Positions 34,801 through 43,372 of a stretch of 64,000 bases of DNA are shown piece by piece. Source of the stretch: Bacteroidetes bacterium GWF2_43_63 (GTDB lineage Bacteria > Bacteroidota > Bacteroidia > Bacteroidales > DTU049). Where the stretch lies: contig MEOQ01000030.1 of the NCBI GenBank assembly GCA_001769275.1, positions 1-64,000 on the forward strand, written 5' to 3'. A model generated the notes under the pieces. That model was not told where the DNA came from, made no database searches, and saw only the letters and a program-made list of their open reading frames with translations. The number at the start of each line of letters is the position of its first letter. Position 1 is the first letter of the stretch. Both the position numbers and the translations under genes were made by a program.

Positions 34801-35053
34801 CTCGTTCGCCGATGTGCGCTTCGCAAATGTGGGAATATGATTGACATTTAGAAATATAAAATACGAGATACGAATCATGCGATAGGCGTTAGTAGTTATG
34901 AGTGTTGAGTTGCCGAAGGCGTTAAAAATAAGATGCGAAGCTCCATCAGATGCGCCTCCGCCTCCTGTGGAGTAAATTCCAGCGCAATAATTTGTTAGCC
35001 CTTGGGCCCCGCTGGGCGGGATAAACTCCGCTCCAGGAACAAGGTGTGCGATG

Positions 35054-35082
35054 TGTCACGTTTCACGTGAAGCACCTTTGAA
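35054..35082. repeat. CACGTTTTACGTG hairpin repeat, copy 4
   Basis: TGTCACGTTTCACGTGAAGC then ACCTTTGAA. It is the closest copy to the one at 5309-5337, differing at only two bases. Confidence 0.65.
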
Positions 35083-35094
35083 TATGCAAAATGC

Positions 35095-35230
35095 GTCATT
35101 GCGCTCTCTGCGAGATAATAATGTAATTTCTCTGCGTTACTGCGCTCTCTGCGCGCGACTTTTGTAAAATCTCTCTGCGTCACTGCGTTCTCTGCGAGAC
35201 ATTATTTTGTGCTCTCTGCGAGAGGAAATT
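35095..35230. repeat. TCTCTGCG degenerate tandem repeat
   Basis: Imperfect words such as GCGCTCTCTGCG, TCTCTGCGTTACTGCG and GTTCTCTGCGAG recur at least six times. A shorter run lies near 43053. Confidence 0.6.
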
Positions 35231-35331
35231 TGAATGCTTTGCGAAAAACAGCAACTCTTAAGCGAGAAAAAAATGCAAAATCATGTCTATGGATGTAAAA
35301 AAGAAATATATTTGTAAAAAAAACAACGAAT

Positions 35332-36429
35332 ATGGGACTTCTCGGAAAAATTAAAGGCGAATTTATTGATATCATTCAATGGCTCGATCCGACCAATGAT
35401 ACTATTATTCACCGATTTGAAAGGTTTAACAACCAGATAAAATACGGCGCGAAACTTACTGTTCGCGAATCACAAATGGCTGTGTTCATCAACGAAGGCC
35501 AGATTGCCGATGTCTTTGGACCTGGCATGTACACCCTTGAAACTCAGAATGTCCCTATTCTTTCTACTCTGAAAGGATGGAAATACGGTTTCAACAGCCC
35601 TTTCCTGGCCGAAGTTTATTTTATCAATACCAAGAATTTCACCGACCGCAAATGGGGAACGAAAAATCCCATCATGATGCGTGATGCTGAATTCGGAATG
35701 GTGCGCCTCCGTGCTTTCGGAAACTATCAGTTCAGAGTAGGCGATCCGGCCAAATTCATTAAGGAAATTGCTGGTACCGATGGCGCTTTCACTACCGACG
35801 AAATCGAAGGTCAGATAAAAGATATTATCATGACCCGTTTCACTGACTATGTTGCTGAAGCCAAGATTCCGGTACTCGATCTTGCCTCGAATTATAATGA
35901 GCTTTCGAAAGGAATTCAGGAGCATATTAAACCTGAACTCGATGAGTATGGCTTGAATCTGACCAAATTTTTGATCGAGAATATTTCGCTTCCGCCTGAA
36001 GTTGAAGCGATGATCGACAAGCGTTCGAGCATGGGCATTGTGGGTGATTTGAATCAATTCACCAAATTCCAGACTGCCAACGCTATTGAAGAAGCTGCCA
36101 AAAATCCTGGTGGCGATGCCGGTGCCGGAATGGGCATGGGTATGGGCTTCGCGATGGCCAACCAGATGTCGCAAACACTCAATCAGCCAAATCAGCAACA
36201 GCAACAAGCTCCGCCACCACCGCTGATTCAGTATTTTGTGGCTGTGAATGGACAGCAAACCGGTCCTTTCCCGATGCCTACTTTGCAGCAGATGGTTCAG
36301 CAAGGCTCCCTCACCAAGGAAACCATGGTGTGGACCAATGGAATGGCCAACTGGGAACCAGCAGGTCAGGTGCAGGCAATTGCAGGAATTTTTCCTGTAA
36401 CTCCGCCTCCCATGCCGCCGCAGTTATAA
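35332..36429 (+). CDS. SPFH-domain protein (YdjI / virion-core-like) with GYF_2 tail
   Basis: 365 residues. The SPFH domain spans about 1-255 (LTVRESQMAVFINEGQIADV, FGPGMYTLETQNVPIL, RAFGNYQFRVGDPAKFI). A Met/Gly/Gln-rich linker with GMGMGMG and QQQQQ follows, then a GYF_2 domain (YFVAVNGQQTGPFPMPTLQQ, about 300-345) and a proline tail. SPFH proteins assemble on membranes; in Bacillus a YdjI-type protein works with zinc-ribbon partners such as YdjG. GYF_2 domains bind other proteins. A partner zinc-ribbon gene follows downstream across a hairpin. Confidence 0.85.
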   Translation: MGLLGKIKGEFIDIIQWLDPTNDTIIHRFERFNNQIKYGAKLTVRESQMAVFINEGQIADVFGPGMYTLETQNVPILSTLKGWKYGFNSPFLAEVYFINTKNFTDRKWGTKNPIMMRDAEFGMVRLRAFGNYQFRVGDPAKFIKEIAGTDGAFTTDEIEGQIKDIIMTRFTDYVAEAKIPVLDLASNYNELSKGIQEHIKPELDEYGLNLTKFLIENISLPPEVEAMIDKRSSMGIVGDLNQFTKFQTANAIEEAAKNPGGDAGAGMGMGMGFAMANQMSQTLNQPNQQQQQAPPPPLIQYFVAVNGQQTGPFPMPTLQQMVQQGSLTKETMVWTNGMANWEPAGQVQAIAGIFPVTPPPMPPQL

Positions 36430-36443
36430 ACCAAAATTGATAA

Positions 36444-36467
36444 AACGTCCCGCTCCGGTGGGACGTT
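36444..36467 (+). terminator. Hairpin, attenuator or terminator
   Basis: AACGTCCC (36444-36451), 8-nt loop, GGGACGTT (36460-36467). The following T tract is poor, so read-through into the zinc-ribbon gene is likely. Confidence 0.6.
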
Positions 36468-36503
36468 CTTCGTTTGTTGTTAATAATAAAAACTGAAAAT
36501 CAT

Positions 36504-37616
36504 ATGAGTGATCTTTCTCCGGAATTTGAAGAAAAACATGCCGAAACGCTGGAAACAAAATGTACCAACTGCGGTGCTGTTCTCAATTTTGCACCAGGCA
36601 CCAACCACTTGAAATGTCAGTATTGTAACGCGGAAAACGAGATTTTTCCTGCAGAGGCGCCCATTGACGAGCTTGACTTTGACCAATATGTTCAGGAAGG
36701 CGCTACGAATGCCGATACGGTTCAAATAGCTACGGTGAAATGTTCGGGCTGCGGTGCTTCTACTACTTTTCAGCCCAATATTGCCAGCGACTCCTGCGCT
36801 TTCTGCGGCATGCCCATTGTCGTTAATGAGTCCTCGACCACAACAGTCATAAAACCGAAAAGTCTTCTTCCTTTTAAGGTAACGCAAAAAGAAGCTTTCG
36901 AAGGTTTTTTAAAATGGATTAAAAAACTCTGGTTTGCTCCTTCTTCGCTCAAAAAATATGTAACACAGCCCGATAAATTGAAGGGAATGTATATTCCTTT
37001 CTGGACTTATGATTCGGATACTACATCCAGGTACACCGGCGCACGCGGAACGCATTACTATGTGACTGAAACCTACACTTCGAACGGGAAAACCGAAACC
37101 CGGCAGGTTCAGAAAACCCGCTGGACACCGGTTTCAGGTACGGTTTTTAAATTCTTCGATGATGTACTTGTCGTTGCATCGACTTCATTGCCAATGAAAT
37201 ATGTCAACAAGCTGGAGCCATGGGATTTTGAAAATCTGGCCCCATTCGACGACCGCTATCTCAGCGGTTTCAGAACAGAGACCTATCAGATTGACCTGAA
37301 AAATGGTTTTGAACTTGCCAAAAAATTCATGGAACCCGGAATCCGCAGCCTTGTGAGGCAGGATATCGGTGGCGATGAGCAACAGATTTATTCGCTGAAT
37401 ACACAATACAGCAATGTGACATTCAAGCATTTACTGCTTCCGATCTGGATCAGTGCCTATCGCTTTAAAAACAAAATTTACCGATTCCTCATTAATGGCC
37501 GCACCGGCGAAGTTCAAGGCGAACGTCCATACAGCTTCTGGAAGATTTTCTTCTTTACACTTGGTTGTATTGCCGTTGTTGCAGGGCTTCTATGGGCCTT
37601 TGGGGTGTTCAAATAA
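36504..37616 (+). CDS. Zinc-ribbon membrane protein, YdjG-like
   Basis: 370 residues from the ATG at 36504, which gives MSDLSPEFEEKHAETL. Two zinc ribbons (CTNCGAVLNF...CQYC, about 20-44, and CSGCGASTTF...CAFC, about 76-100) are followed by a ~230-residue domain (YIPFWTYDSDTTSRYTGARG, PFDDRYLSGF, LLLPIWISAYRF) and one C-terminal membrane helix (FFFTLGCIAVVAGLLWAFGV). The composition matches YdjG-type partners of SPFH proteins. A membrane-linked stress role is inferred from context only. A terminator follows. Confidence 0.78.
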   Translation: MSDLSPEFEEKHAETLETKCTNCGAVLNFAPGTNHLKCQYCNAENEIFPAEAPIDELDFDQYVQEGATNADTVQIATVKCSGCGASTTFQPNIASDSCAFCGMPIVVNESSTTTVIKPKSLLPFKVTQKEAFEGFLKWIKKLWFAPSSLKKYVTQPDKLKGMYIPFWTYDSDTTSRYTGARGTHYYVTETYTSNGKTETRQVQKTRWTPVSGTVFKFFDDVLVVASTSLPMKYVNKLEPWDFENLAPFDDRYLSGFRTETYQIDLKNGFELAKKFMEPGIRSLVRQDIGGDEQQIYSLNTQYSNVTFKHLLLPIWISAYRFKNKIYRFLINGRTGEVQGERPYSFWKIFFFTLGCIAVVAGLLWAFGVFK

Positions 37617-37638
37617 AGAATGATTGTTCATTTTATAT

Positions 37639-37669
37639 AAAGCACCGGTATTTGCCGGTGCTTTTTTTT
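37639..37669 (+). terminator. Intrinsic terminator of the SPFH/zinc-ribbon pair
   Basis: Perfect stem AAAGCACCGG / CCGGTGCTTT with a 6-nt loop and eight T residues. Confidence 0.92.
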
Positions 37670-37676
37670 ACTTTTG
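37669..37676 (+). promoter_or_regulatory. -7 element of the PLP enzyme gene
   Basis: TACTTTTG overlaps the end of the preceding terminator and precedes the ATG at 37698 by 21 bases, favouring this start over the non-ATG codon at 37674. Confidence 0.6.
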
Positions 37677-37697
37677 TTGCGAAATCAATTTCCGCCA

Positions 37698-39152
37698 ATG
37701 AAATCGTTCGAAGAAATACGCAAAAACATTGTAGGCGACGACGCCGTTTTGAAAACTCCCTACGGAGAATTTCCGCTCATTTACGCCGACTGGATTGCAT
37801 CCGGACGTCTGTATAAGCCAATAGAGGAGCGCATTTCCGATGTTATTGGTCCGTGGGTAGGGAATACACATACTGAAACCAGCGCCACCGGCACGTTGAT
37901 GACTCACGCCTACCAACACGCACGCGATATTATCAAGAAGCACGTAAATGCTGGCCCCGGCGATGTTTTTCTTCCGGTTGGCTTTGGTATGACGGCCGCG
38001 GTGAATAAACTTCAGCGAATACTTGGGTTGAAATATTGTGGCAAAATCAGCCATATATCAAAATGCTTAGGCACCGATGAACGTCCGGTGGTGCTGATCA
38101 GCCATATGGAGCATCATTCCAATCATACCAGCTGGTACGAAACCGCTGCCGATGTAGTGGTAGTGCCGCCTGGCAAAGATATGCTTGTTGATCTGAACAA
38201 TCTGGAAACTGAATTACAAAAATATCAGGGACGTCGCATCATTGGCTCATTTTCAGCCGGATCGAATGTAACCGGAATCGAAACCCCGATTCACGAAATG
38301 GCAGCGCTGATGCACAAATACGGCGGTATCTGCTTTGCCGATTACGCTGCCACCGCTCCATATTGCGACATCAACATGCATCCGGGTCCCGAAGGCCATG
38401 ATCTGGACGGCATTTTCTTCAGTCCTCATAAATTTCTGGGAGGTCCGGGATCGAGCGGGGTACTGATTTTCAATGGAAAACTTTACAGCAACAAAGCCCC
38501 CGACAATCCGGGCGGTGGCACCGTAGAATGGACCAATCCATGGGGCGAATACCGGTATATCGATGATATTGAGATACGCGAAGACGGTGGTACGCCTGGA
38601 TTTCTGCAAACAATGCGAACAGCTTTGGTCATTCGGCTGAAAGAATTGATGGGAACGAAAAATATTCATATTGCTGAAGATCAGTTGCTTGCACAGGCAT
38701 TTGAGCGCTTCGACAAATTGGAAGGAATTCACATTCTTGCCACCGAGCACCGGAAAAGAATCGGCGTGATTTCGTTTTATCATGAAAAAATGCATTACAA
38801 TCTGATCGTGAAGCTGCTGAACGACCGTTTTGGCATTCAGGTCCGGGGTGGGTGTGCCTGTGCCGGAACCTATGGGCATTATCTGCTCGATGTGAGTCAT
38901 GAGAAATCGCAGCATATTACCGACATGATCAATCACGGCGACCTGTCACTCAAACCAGGGTGGGTAAGACTGTCACTTCACCCGACCATGACAGCCCAAA
39001 ATATAGATTACATTTGTAACGCACTACAAGGTATAATTGTAAACCATGAATCGTGGATTAAGGACTACAACTATGATTCACACAAGAATGACTTCGTTCA
39101 CAAAAGCGGCAAAAGCACGTTTACAAATGTAACAAACTGGTTTAATCTCTAG
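37698..39152 (+). CDS. Class V aminotransferase-fold PLP enzyme (cysteine desulfurase-like)
   Basis: 484 residues. The PLP-binding Lys lies in FFSPHKFLGGPGSSGVL (about 245-261). CFADYAATAPYCDINMHPG supplies the Asp of the fold, and VRGGCACAGTYG (about 395-406) is positioned like the mobile Cys loop of NifS/SufS enzymes. The protein is longer than SufS and is not next to suf genes, so cysteine desulfurase, kynureninase-like or other class V roles are possible. Cytosolic. Confidence 0.8.
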   Translation: MKSFEEIRKNIVGDDAVLKTPYGEFPLIYADWIASGRLYKPIEERISDVIGPWVGNTHTETSATGTLMTHAYQHARDIIKKHVNAGPGDVFLPVGFGMTAAVNKLQRILGLKYCGKISHISKCLGTDERPVVLISHMEHHSNHTSWYETAADVVVVPPGKDMLVDLNNLETELQKYQGRRIIGSFSAGSNVTGIETPIHEMAALMHKYGGICFADYAATAPYCDINMHPGPEGHDLDGIFFSPHKFLGGPGSSGVLIFNGKLYSNKAPDNPGGGTVEWTNPWGEYRYIDDIEIREDGGTPGFLQTMRTALVIRLKELMGTKNIHIAEDQLLAQAFERFDKLEGIHILATEHRKRIGVISFYHEKMHYNLIVKLLNDRFGIQVRGGCACAGTYGHYLLDVSHEKSQHITDMINHGDLSLKPGWVRLSLHPTMTAQNIDYICNALQGIIVNHESWIKDYNYDSHKNDFVHKSGKSTFTNVTNWFNL

Positions 39153-39159
39153 CAATCAT

Positions 39160-39906
39160 TTAGAATTTATAAGTAATTCCGTTGCTCAGAAACTGGGTGC
39201 TGTGCACCACGTTTTCGGGTGGATTGGAGTCGAAGAAGTAGCGCCATGAAGTAGTAAACGACAGATTTTTGGTGATTTTAAAGTTTAGGTCGAACTGATT
39301 GAATAAACGATAATCGGCAAAGGAACTGATTAATGGCTGATAATACAAGGTGTTGGTGACGATGGCGCTGGATTTAAACTTCCAGGTAGCTGAAATATAG
39401 TTGCTTAAACGATGATCGCGGTGAAACAGGCGGGGAGATTCAACTTCTTCAAATTCATACATATATAACGCTGCAGCATATACCCGGAAATGCTTTTTCC
39501 CGACGACCTTAAAACGCGGCCCGCACCCTGTAAGCCATCTGAATTGCACATTGAGCAGTTTGTTGAACTGACCTTGAGTAAATGCTTCAAACGTCAAATA
39601 TGGCTTTATTTTATAGTTATAACGAAAGTGCAGGGTTCCGGCGTTGTCGAAGTCCGATTCTTTACTTTTTGTAAGTCCATAATCAAGAAAAATGAGATAA
39701 AGCGCCGAATCAGTTTTGTACTGAACATGATCTTTCATATTGACCGACAACAAAGTTTCAGTGTTTTTTGTCAGCGACGATGAAAACCCAACAGTGCCGG
39801 ACCAACCCGTGGTATCGGTGATAATACGCTGTTGTTCAATGTTCAAAACCTGCCCTGAAGCGGACAACCCTGCCATCAGTGAGAGCAAAAGAAGTGAGTA
39901 TCGCAT
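39160..39906 (-). CDS. DUF481-type outer-membrane beta-barrel protein
   Basis: 248 residues with a signal peptide (1-18, ending SASGQ). It has alternating beta-strands, aromatic girdle residues (YMYEFEEVES, YYQPLISSF) and a terminal Phe (NGITYKF), as for outer-membrane barrels. The pattern VGFSSSLTKNTETLLSVNM recalls DUF481. Function unknown. It diverges from tRNA-Met. Confidence 0.72.
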   Translation of the reverse strand: MRYSLLLLSLMAGLSASGQVLNIEQQRIITDTTGWSGTVGFSSSLTKNTETLLSVNMKDHVQYKTDSALYLIFLDYGLTKSKESDFDNAGTLHFRYNYKIKPYLTFEAFTQGQFNKLLNVQFRWLTGCGPRFKVVGKKHFRVYAAALYMYEFEEVESPRLFHRDHRLSNYISATWKFKSSAIVTNTLYYQPLISSFADYRLFNQFDLNFKITKNLSFTTSWRYFFDSNPPENVVHSTQFLSNGITYKF

Positions 39907-39934
39907 GAAAATTTTTCTTCAAAGTAAATATATT

Positions 39935-39965
39935 TTGTCCAAAATGGAATGATTTATTACTTTTG
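39935..39965 (+). promoter_or_regulatory. tRNA-Met promoter
   Basis: TTG (39935-39937) and TACTTTTG (39958-39965), 20 bases apart, 11 bases before the first tRNA base. Confidence 0.75.
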
Positions 39966-39976
39966 CACTCCCAAAT

Positions 39977-40050
39977 GGCGGGGTAGCTCAGGTGGTTAGA
40001 GCGACGGATTCATAACCCGTAGGTCACGAGTTCAACTCTCGTCCCCGCTA
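39977..40050 (+). tRNA. tRNA-Met (anticodon CAT)
   Basis: 74 nt. Acceptor GGCGGGG pairs with CCCCGCT (G-U at the end), the D arm is GCTCAGGTGGTTAGAGC, the anticodon loop TTCATAA gives CAT, and the T arm is ACGAG-TTCAACT-CTCGT. The anticodon stem has an A-C mismatch at its base. Elongator Met is most likely; a lysidine-modified Ile2 tRNA cannot be excluded. CCA is not encoded. Confidence 0.9.
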
Positions 40051-40051
40051 C

Positions 40052-40128
40052 AAAAAACAGAGTGAGAAAGAGAGCGAGAGCGAAATTTCCACTCTGTTTT
40101 TTACTTCGCTCTCACACTCATTCTCGTT
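40052..40128. repeat. Left flank of the four-helix gene: direct and inverted repeats
   Basis: Two related units. AAAAAACAGAGTGAGAAAG onward (40052-40084) matches 40512-40544 directly, 29 of 33 bases. TTCGCTCTCACACTC onward (40105-40128) matches 40521-40544 in inverted form. AAAAAACAGAGT also pairs with ACTCTGTTTTTT (40091-40102) as a terminator-like stem after tRNA-Met. Confidence 0.75.
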
Positions 40129-40162
40129 GTAGGATTATTGTTTTTTATATATTTTGAATTAT

Positions 40163-40513
40163 ATGAAAGAGTTTGATTTTCAAAAGCTTGATGTATATAA
40201 AAAAGCTAAACTATTTCACAAACAAATGAAGAGTTTCATAAGTGAAACTAAATTAGAGCGATACGTGAAAGACCAGTTGGGGAGAGCCTCATTTAGCGTT
40301 ATATTGAATATAGCTGAGGGTTCAAGCCGTTTTTCAAAACCAGATCGAAAGCATTTTTTTGTTGTCGCCAGAGGTTCCTTGTTTGAATGTGTTGCGGTTT
40401 TGGATGAAATGAACGATGATAATCTTCTTGAAACCAGCAAGTATGAAGCACTTTTATCTGATGCTGACGAGCTGTCGCGTATGTTGTATTCTATGATTGT
40501 GAACCTGTCTTAA
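40163..40513 (+). CDS. Four-helix-bundle protein (23S rRNA IVS type)
   Basis: 116 residues from the ATG at 40163, nine bases after an earlier in-frame ATG at 40154. The pattern FDFQKLDVYKKAKLFHKQMK, then LGRASFSVILNIAEGSSRFS, then FFVVARGSLFECVAVLDEM matches the S23/IVP family. Those small helical proteins are encoded in intervening sequences of 23S rRNA genes and, more often, stand alone; their function is unknown. Here the gene directly follows tRNA-Met and lies between related 33-base repeats. Confidence 0.88.
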   Translation: MKEFDFQKLDVYKKAKLFHKQMKSFISETKLERYVKDQLGRASFSVILNIAEGSSRFSKPDRKHFFVVARGSLFECVAVLDEMNDDNLLETSKYEALLSDADELSRMLYSMIVNLS

Positions 40514-40544
40514 AAAACAGAACGAGAATCAGAGCGAGAGCGAA
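40512..40544. repeat. Right flank repeat of the four-helix gene
   Basis: AAAAAACAGAACGAGAATC onward, overlapping the stop codon. It is a direct match to 40052-40084 (4 mismatches) and an inverted match to 40105-40128. Confidence 0.75.
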
Positions 40545-41231
40545 GATCAGCCATTCGCTATTACTCATATATTTACATACCTTTTCACTTTCAACTTAAA
40601 ACTTTCAACTTGCGTAGCGCACAGAGCGGGCGAGTGGTCTCGTTTTTAGCTCATTCATTCCCACCCCTTATAATCTATCCATTAAACCTAAAAAGCTTAA
40701 GGATTTGCATATGCGCAGGTATCGAAAGTCCTGCAAAATATTTCTGTACGTGTATAACTGGCAGCCATCTGAACAATGTGTAGAATAGGTCATTTTAAGA
40801 GCTTCAGCTGAATATTTTTTATCAGGATATGAAAACGTATTTCACAATAATATTTTCTTGACTGAACGCTTACAATTTTGATTTTTTTTTCATTTCGAAA
40901 CCGAAGGGGACAATGTCAGAAAAAATGATTCGCATTGAAAAATGAAGCTTTATTGTTAAAAATTTCTAGGAGAACAAAGGGGATGGATTTCTCTTTATTC
41001 AAAACAACAACTTGACATAATATTAATTATAGGACAATAGACCAGAGAAATTCATAAAACAAAATGGCCCTTAAACTTCTCCATAAATCGAAGTTTCAAT
41101 TGAACGAGTCTTTGTATCATATTGATATTCTTTTGTTTACAGATACTATTTGCGATTTATAAAAATCCGAAAAGATTTAAAGAGATTTTATTTGTGACAA
41201 ATCAGATATTTTTAAGTCGAAATTTCAGTAC
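40545..41231. other. AT-rich intergenic region, no gene seen
   Basis: About 690 bases. I find no convincing coding region, RNA gene or terminator. The region is AT-rich in its second half and has a short CTTTCAACTT repeat near 40585. Confidence 0.5.
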
Positions 41232-42776
41232 TTAAATTTTTAGAATTTTCTGAGTCACTGAAATTTTATCGTCCGAAATTTTCAACATATAAATTCCGGG
41301 ATCTAAAAATCGCACATCCATTTTTTCTGCCGGATTTTCGATTTCGAATTTTCTCAACACTTGTCCATTCATATTCAAAATTTCGGCATATGTTCCCTGC
41401 CCGATTTTTACGCCGCTGACTTCAATGAAATCACTGCACGGATTGGGATAAATACTGAAATCAATATTCAGTTGCTGAATGCCCTCTGTTATACCATAAA
41501 GCTTCGCCAGAACAAATGAACCATATTCCGAATCCGGAACAAAGGCTTCACCATCAAACAATGTAGTATCGCGACAGAAGACACTTGCATAAATAGCATC
41601 ATTCATGGAAATAAGTGCATTTGAACAGATTCTTTTTGTTGCTATGAGATTATCGAACAGCCAGTTTCCATTATTGTCAAAACCGGCAATAAAAGTATTT
41701 GGATAATAATGGTATTGATCCAATGCGAACAGGCTGTCATTTTCAATATATATTTTTGTCGGAAAGCTTCCTGCAACCACGACTTTGTCATTGTTTACAC
41801 AAAGCATGTCTGGTATGTCGTTTTGAGGGCCACCACATTGATACCCCCAGATATAATTACCATTTGAATCCAGTTTTGCAACCAAAATATCACCGTATCC
41901 TAAAGAAATAAATGCATCGGTACCAGCAACAATTGTATCATAAAAACTTCCGGCCATGTATATATTATCAGCCTCATCCAACGCCAGTAAAGCATGGTCA
42001 TCATTATGAACAACTGAAATAAACAAAGGTTTTGTCCAGATCGTATTGCCCTGGGGGTCGCTTTTAATCAGGAGTGTGTCGGAAATATAAATGATATCGC
42101 CCGAAGGCCCGATATCCATCTGATGAATAATTTGCTGCTGACCCTTAACCCAGATAAAATCACCGTCCGGAGAAAACTTAGCCATAAAGCGAGGCGCTAC
42201 ATTAAAATCGAGAACTGTGTCGGTGAAATGCATATCATGAGTTGATCCGCCACCGCAAAACACTATATTGTTGTCGTTATCGACAACTGTTTTGTAAATG
42301 TGAATACAGCTGGAATCCGTTGTTACAGGAACCTTGTACCAGTCAAGGTCTCCGTTAGAAAGATACTTCACCAGCAGAATGTTATGAGCCCAGTAATTTC
42401 CGGTAACTGTGTCATTCTCAATGATGGCAGTGTATGTAAACATGGCGCTGATAATCAGATTATCATCATTATCAACACAAATATCCTGAATGTCTTCCAT
42501 ATCCCAGCCACTGATCTGCCTTGCCCAAAGCATGTTTCCAAGACTGTCGAACTTGGCTGCAAATGCGTCGTATGAACCATCAGCGCTGTCGCAGATAAGT
42601 ACGTTTCCCTGATAGCTTAATGTGTCGGCAAATGTGCCTGCAATGTACAAATTATCATGTGAGTCTGTGACCATGCGGACAGCTCCGGGAATCTGTTTCA
42701 CCCACTGAAACTGCAGATCCTGTGCTGAAAGCTGTGATGTGATAAGAATGAATGTGAGGAGTAGAAATTTCTTCAT
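41232..42776 (-). CDS. T9SS-secreted SBBP-repeat protein
   Basis: 514 residues. Signal peptide (1-18, ending SQLSAQ). About seven propeller-type repeats with the pattern D..DNLYIAGTF...D...AKFDSLGN..WA follow. The C-terminal ~75 residues (IYPNPCSDFIEV to VTQKILKI) are a Por sorting tail. It is related in design to the gene at 323-2524 but lacks the DFDPG motif. Surface-exposed, substrate unknown. Confidence 0.85.
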   Translation of the reverse strand: MKKFLLLTFILITSQLSAQDLQFQWVKQIPGAVRMVTDSHDNLYIAGTFADTLSYQGNVLICDSADGSYDAFAAKFDSLGNMLWARQISGWDMEDIQDICVDNDDNLIISAMFTYTAIIENDTVTGNYWAHNILLVKYLSNGDLDWYKVPVTTDSSCIHIYKTVVDNDNNIVFCGGGSTHDMHFTDTVLDFNVAPRFMAKFSPDGDFIWVKGQQQIIHQMDIGPSGDIIYISDTLLIKSDPQGNTIWTKPLFISVVHNDDHALLALDEADNIYMAGSFYDTIVAGTDAFISLGYGDILVAKLDSNGNYIWGYQCGGPQNDIPDMLCVNNDKVVVAGSFPTKIYIENDSLFALDQYHYYPNTFIAGFDNNGNWLFDNLIATKRICSNALISMNDAIYASVFCRDTTLFDGEAFVPDSEYGSFVLAKLYGITEGIQQLNIDFSIYPNPCSDFIEVSGVKIGQGTYAEILNMNGQVLRKFEIENPAEKMDVRFLDPGIYMLKISDDKISVTQKILKI

Positions 42777-43372
42777 AGACTACAATTTTATATACATTTT
42801 CTGAACATTTTTTTATACGAAGTTCAAATATAACAGCTTGCATTCCGAAATGCAAATATTTTGTTTTATCGGCAGAGAGTAATCAGTTTGCGGTAAAAAT
42901 GCTTCGAAGGTTTTCGGGGAGATCACGGCACCTAAGAACTCTGAACAAGGAACAAGGAAGTATGAAGTAAGAAGTCAATTTGATGTAATAAATCCTTTAT
43001 CATTCTCACTTCCTTGTCCAATATTCAGTTTTTTTGTGCCTACGTGGCAAATCTCTCTGCGAGCCATTTTCTGTGCGACCCACCGAATCAGTTTTCACCG
43101 CAGGTGAAGGCTGATTCACATTCGCGTCCATAAGACCTGCTGAGGAAAGGAAATTTCTTCGCGAAAATTTGCGTTCATTCGCGGAAGAAAGAACGGAGGT
43201 GCAGCTACAGTTTTCGAGGAGATCCCGGCTCTTCGCATGCTGCATCAAGCGCTGAGCTGGTGCTGGCTTCGGCCGGGAACTCAGTAGTAAATGATTGTAG
43301 TGACTTGGTGCCTTGGTGGCGGCAAAAAAAAAGCGGACCTCTCTCGAAGCCCGCCTTACCCTTTACTTCAGA
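42777..43372. other. Intergenic region with degenerate repeats
   Basis: About 600 bases. It holds short repeats (AACAAGGAAC, TCTCTGCGAG) and, at its 3' end, the pckA terminator. No gene is supported. Confidence 0.5.
43324..43354 (-). terminator. Intrinsic terminator of pckA
   Basis: On the minus strand GCGGGC (43354-43349), 10-nt loop, GTCCGC (43338-43333), then nine T residues. Confidence 0.75.

Larger units (their letters stand above)
34719..35331. other. Long repeat-rich intergenic region
   Basis: 613 bases without a gene. It contains CACGTAAAACGTG (34785-34800), GC-rich hairpins (34900-35050), the CACGTTTCACGTG repeat (35054-35082) and a run of TCTCTGCG-type words (35095-35230). The stretch 34989-35080 matches, inverted and with gaps, 45995-46085. 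A TATATTTG -7 element for the next gene is at 35307-35314. Confidence 0.6.

Noticed and set aside
35470-36303. 277-residue open frame antisense to the SPFH gene
   Set aside because: Shadow of a well-supported gene; no start signals and no homology pattern.
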